This document shows, one piece after another, positions 13,824 to 14,473 of a DNA stretch of 14,473 nt. The notes beneath the pieces were generated by a model. That model worked only from the letters and a program-made list of their open reading frames with translations. It searched no databases and was not told the origin of the DNA. Position numbers and translations under genes: made by a program. Source of the DNA: Elusimicrobiota bacterium (GTDB lineage: Bacteria > Elusimicrobiota > Elusimicrobia > Elusimicrobiales > UBA9959); contig JAKLEK010000014.1 of NCBI GenBank assembly GCA_022703115.1, positions 1 through 14,473 on the forward strand, read 5' to 3'. Every line of letters begins with the position of its first letter. Positions within the stretch are counted from its first letter, which is position 1.

Positions 13824-14473
13824 ATGCCCGTAAAGGTCCTGCACATAATAACCAAGCTTGAGTTCGGCGGAGCCCAGAGCAACACCCTCTACACCGTGTC
13901 GCACCTGGACAAGGCCCTTTTCGACGTCAAGCTGGCCGCCGGCCCCGGCGGACTGCTGGATGGGAAGGCCCCAGGGGACAGGGTCGCGTTCGTGCCCAGG
14001 CTTGTCCGGTCCATCAGCCCGATAAACGATATCCTGGCCGTCCTTTCCCTCAGAAAACTTATAACCGCGGAACGCCCTTCGATAGTGCACACCCACTCCT
14101 CAAAGGCCGGCATAACCGGACGCATCGCCGCTTTCCTCGCAGGGACGCCGGTGATCGTGCACACCTTCCACGGCTTCGGCTTCCACGAGCGTCAGGCTCA
14201 GCTCAAGAAACGCCTCTTCATACTTCTGGAGAGACTGTGCGCGCTCATCTCAGACGCGCTGGTCTTCGTTTCCAGGGCCAACATGGAATACGCTAGCCGT
14301 TGCGCCATCGGCGGGCCTGGCGAACGCGTCCTGATAAGGAGCGGCATCCCGCTGGCGCGATACCCGGCCTTTCCCAGGCGGGACCCGAAGGCCGCGGCCA
14401 AGCGGCGGGAACTGGGCGTGCCGGAAGACGCGGTCCTCGTGGTCAGCATCGGAAACCTGAAACCCCAGAAGAA
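13824..14473 (+). CDS. GT4-family glycosyltransferase (partial, C-terminus beyond window)
   Basis: The first 216 residues of a GT-B glycosyltransferase. The N-terminal acceptor-side domain shows KVLHIITKLEFGGAQSNTL (4-22) with the glycine-rich GGAQ loop, HTHSSKAGITGR (89-100) and VHTFHGFGFHERQ (112-124), all typical of capsule, O-antigen or exopolysaccharide GT4 enzymes. The linker IRSGI (171-175) leads into the donor-binding domain, of which VVSIGNLKPQK (206-216) is seen; the E-x7-E motif lies beyond the edge. The ATG at 13824 is the first Met after an in-frame stop at 13812. It begins 31 bases after the SpoIID-like gene on the same strand, with only a weak ribosome site, so it is probably cotranscribed. 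It is clearly distinct from the glycosyltransferase at 1614-2651. Confidence 0.88.
   Translation, partial: MPVKVLHIITKLEFGGAQSNTLYTVSHLDKALFDVKLAAGPGGLLDGKAPGDRVAFVPRLVRSISPINDILAVLSLRKLITAERPSIVHTHSSKAGITGRIAAFLAGTPVIVHTFHGFGFHERQAQLKKRLFILLERLCALISDALVFVSRANMEYASRCAIGGPGERVLIRSGIPLARYPAFPRRDPKAAAKRRELGVPEDAVLVVSIGNLKPQK

Noticed and set aside
12956..13885. A 309-codon minus-strand open frame opposite the SpoIID-like gene
   Set aside because: It spans the junction of two well-supported plus-strand genes and has the composition of a mirror frame.
1..14473. Mobile elements, CRISPR arrays, toxin-antitoxin or defence genes
   Set aside because: No transposase, integrase, terminal repeats, regular direct repeats or defence-type domains were seen on either strand. 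The tRNA genes are intact and no partial tRNA copy suggesting an attachment site was noticed.

Overview
The window is GC-rich bacterial chromosome, densely coded, with no mobile elements, CRISPR arrays or long non-coding stretches (the longest gap without a gene is about 140 bases). The mix is acetate kinase, a trigger factor-ClpP-Lon protein quality-control cluster, an ABC-2 exporter with a TPR protein and glycosyltransferases, a pseudopilin-like membrane protein and a TPR-SpoIID/LytB protein. This mix, together with frequent ATA (Ile) and AGG (Arg) codons in GC-rich genes, made me think of the Elusimicrobiota or a similar deep Gram-negative lineage. That is an impression from gene style, not a demonstrated assignment.

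Layout. (1) 1-1088, minus: acetate kinase, cut by the left window edge. Its promoter is back to back with that of a small plus-strand membrane protein (1172-1585), which looks leaderless. (2) 1614-4911, minus: a tightly coupled operon read in the order ABC ATPase, ABC-2 permease, TPR membrane protein, GT4-like glycosyltransferase, with 1-4 base overlaps or an 18-base gap. It converges with the small plus-strand gene on a hairpin that contains both stop codons. (3) 5050-6882, minus: an exported DUF885-family protein whose metallopeptidase-like motifs are degraded. (4) 6982-11656, minus: tRNA-Lys(CUU), tRNA-Leu(UAG), tig, clpP, lon. The only good promoter I can see for this set lies just before tRNA-Lys, so the tRNAs and the quality-control genes may share a transcript. 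clpX, usual between clpP and lon, is absent. (5) 11750-14473, plus: a TPR-SpoIID/LytB protein followed after 31 bases by a GT4 glycosyltransferase that runs off the right edge.

How the genes work together. Trigger factor folds nascent chains, and ClpP and Lon degrade failed ones, all in the cytoplasm. The ABC operon and the SpoIID-glycosyltransferase pair look like envelope or polysaccharide functions. The most notable theme is that several enzyme-family proteins depart from their family's key residues: ClpP has Asn in place of the triad Asp, the SpoIID-like protein lacks the expected catalytic Glu, the DUF885 protein has lost its His-Glu motif, and acetate kinase has Phe at the second His of HGTSH. 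No clearly new multi-gene system is evident. These altered enzymes and the tRNA-linked quality-control cluster are the best leads.
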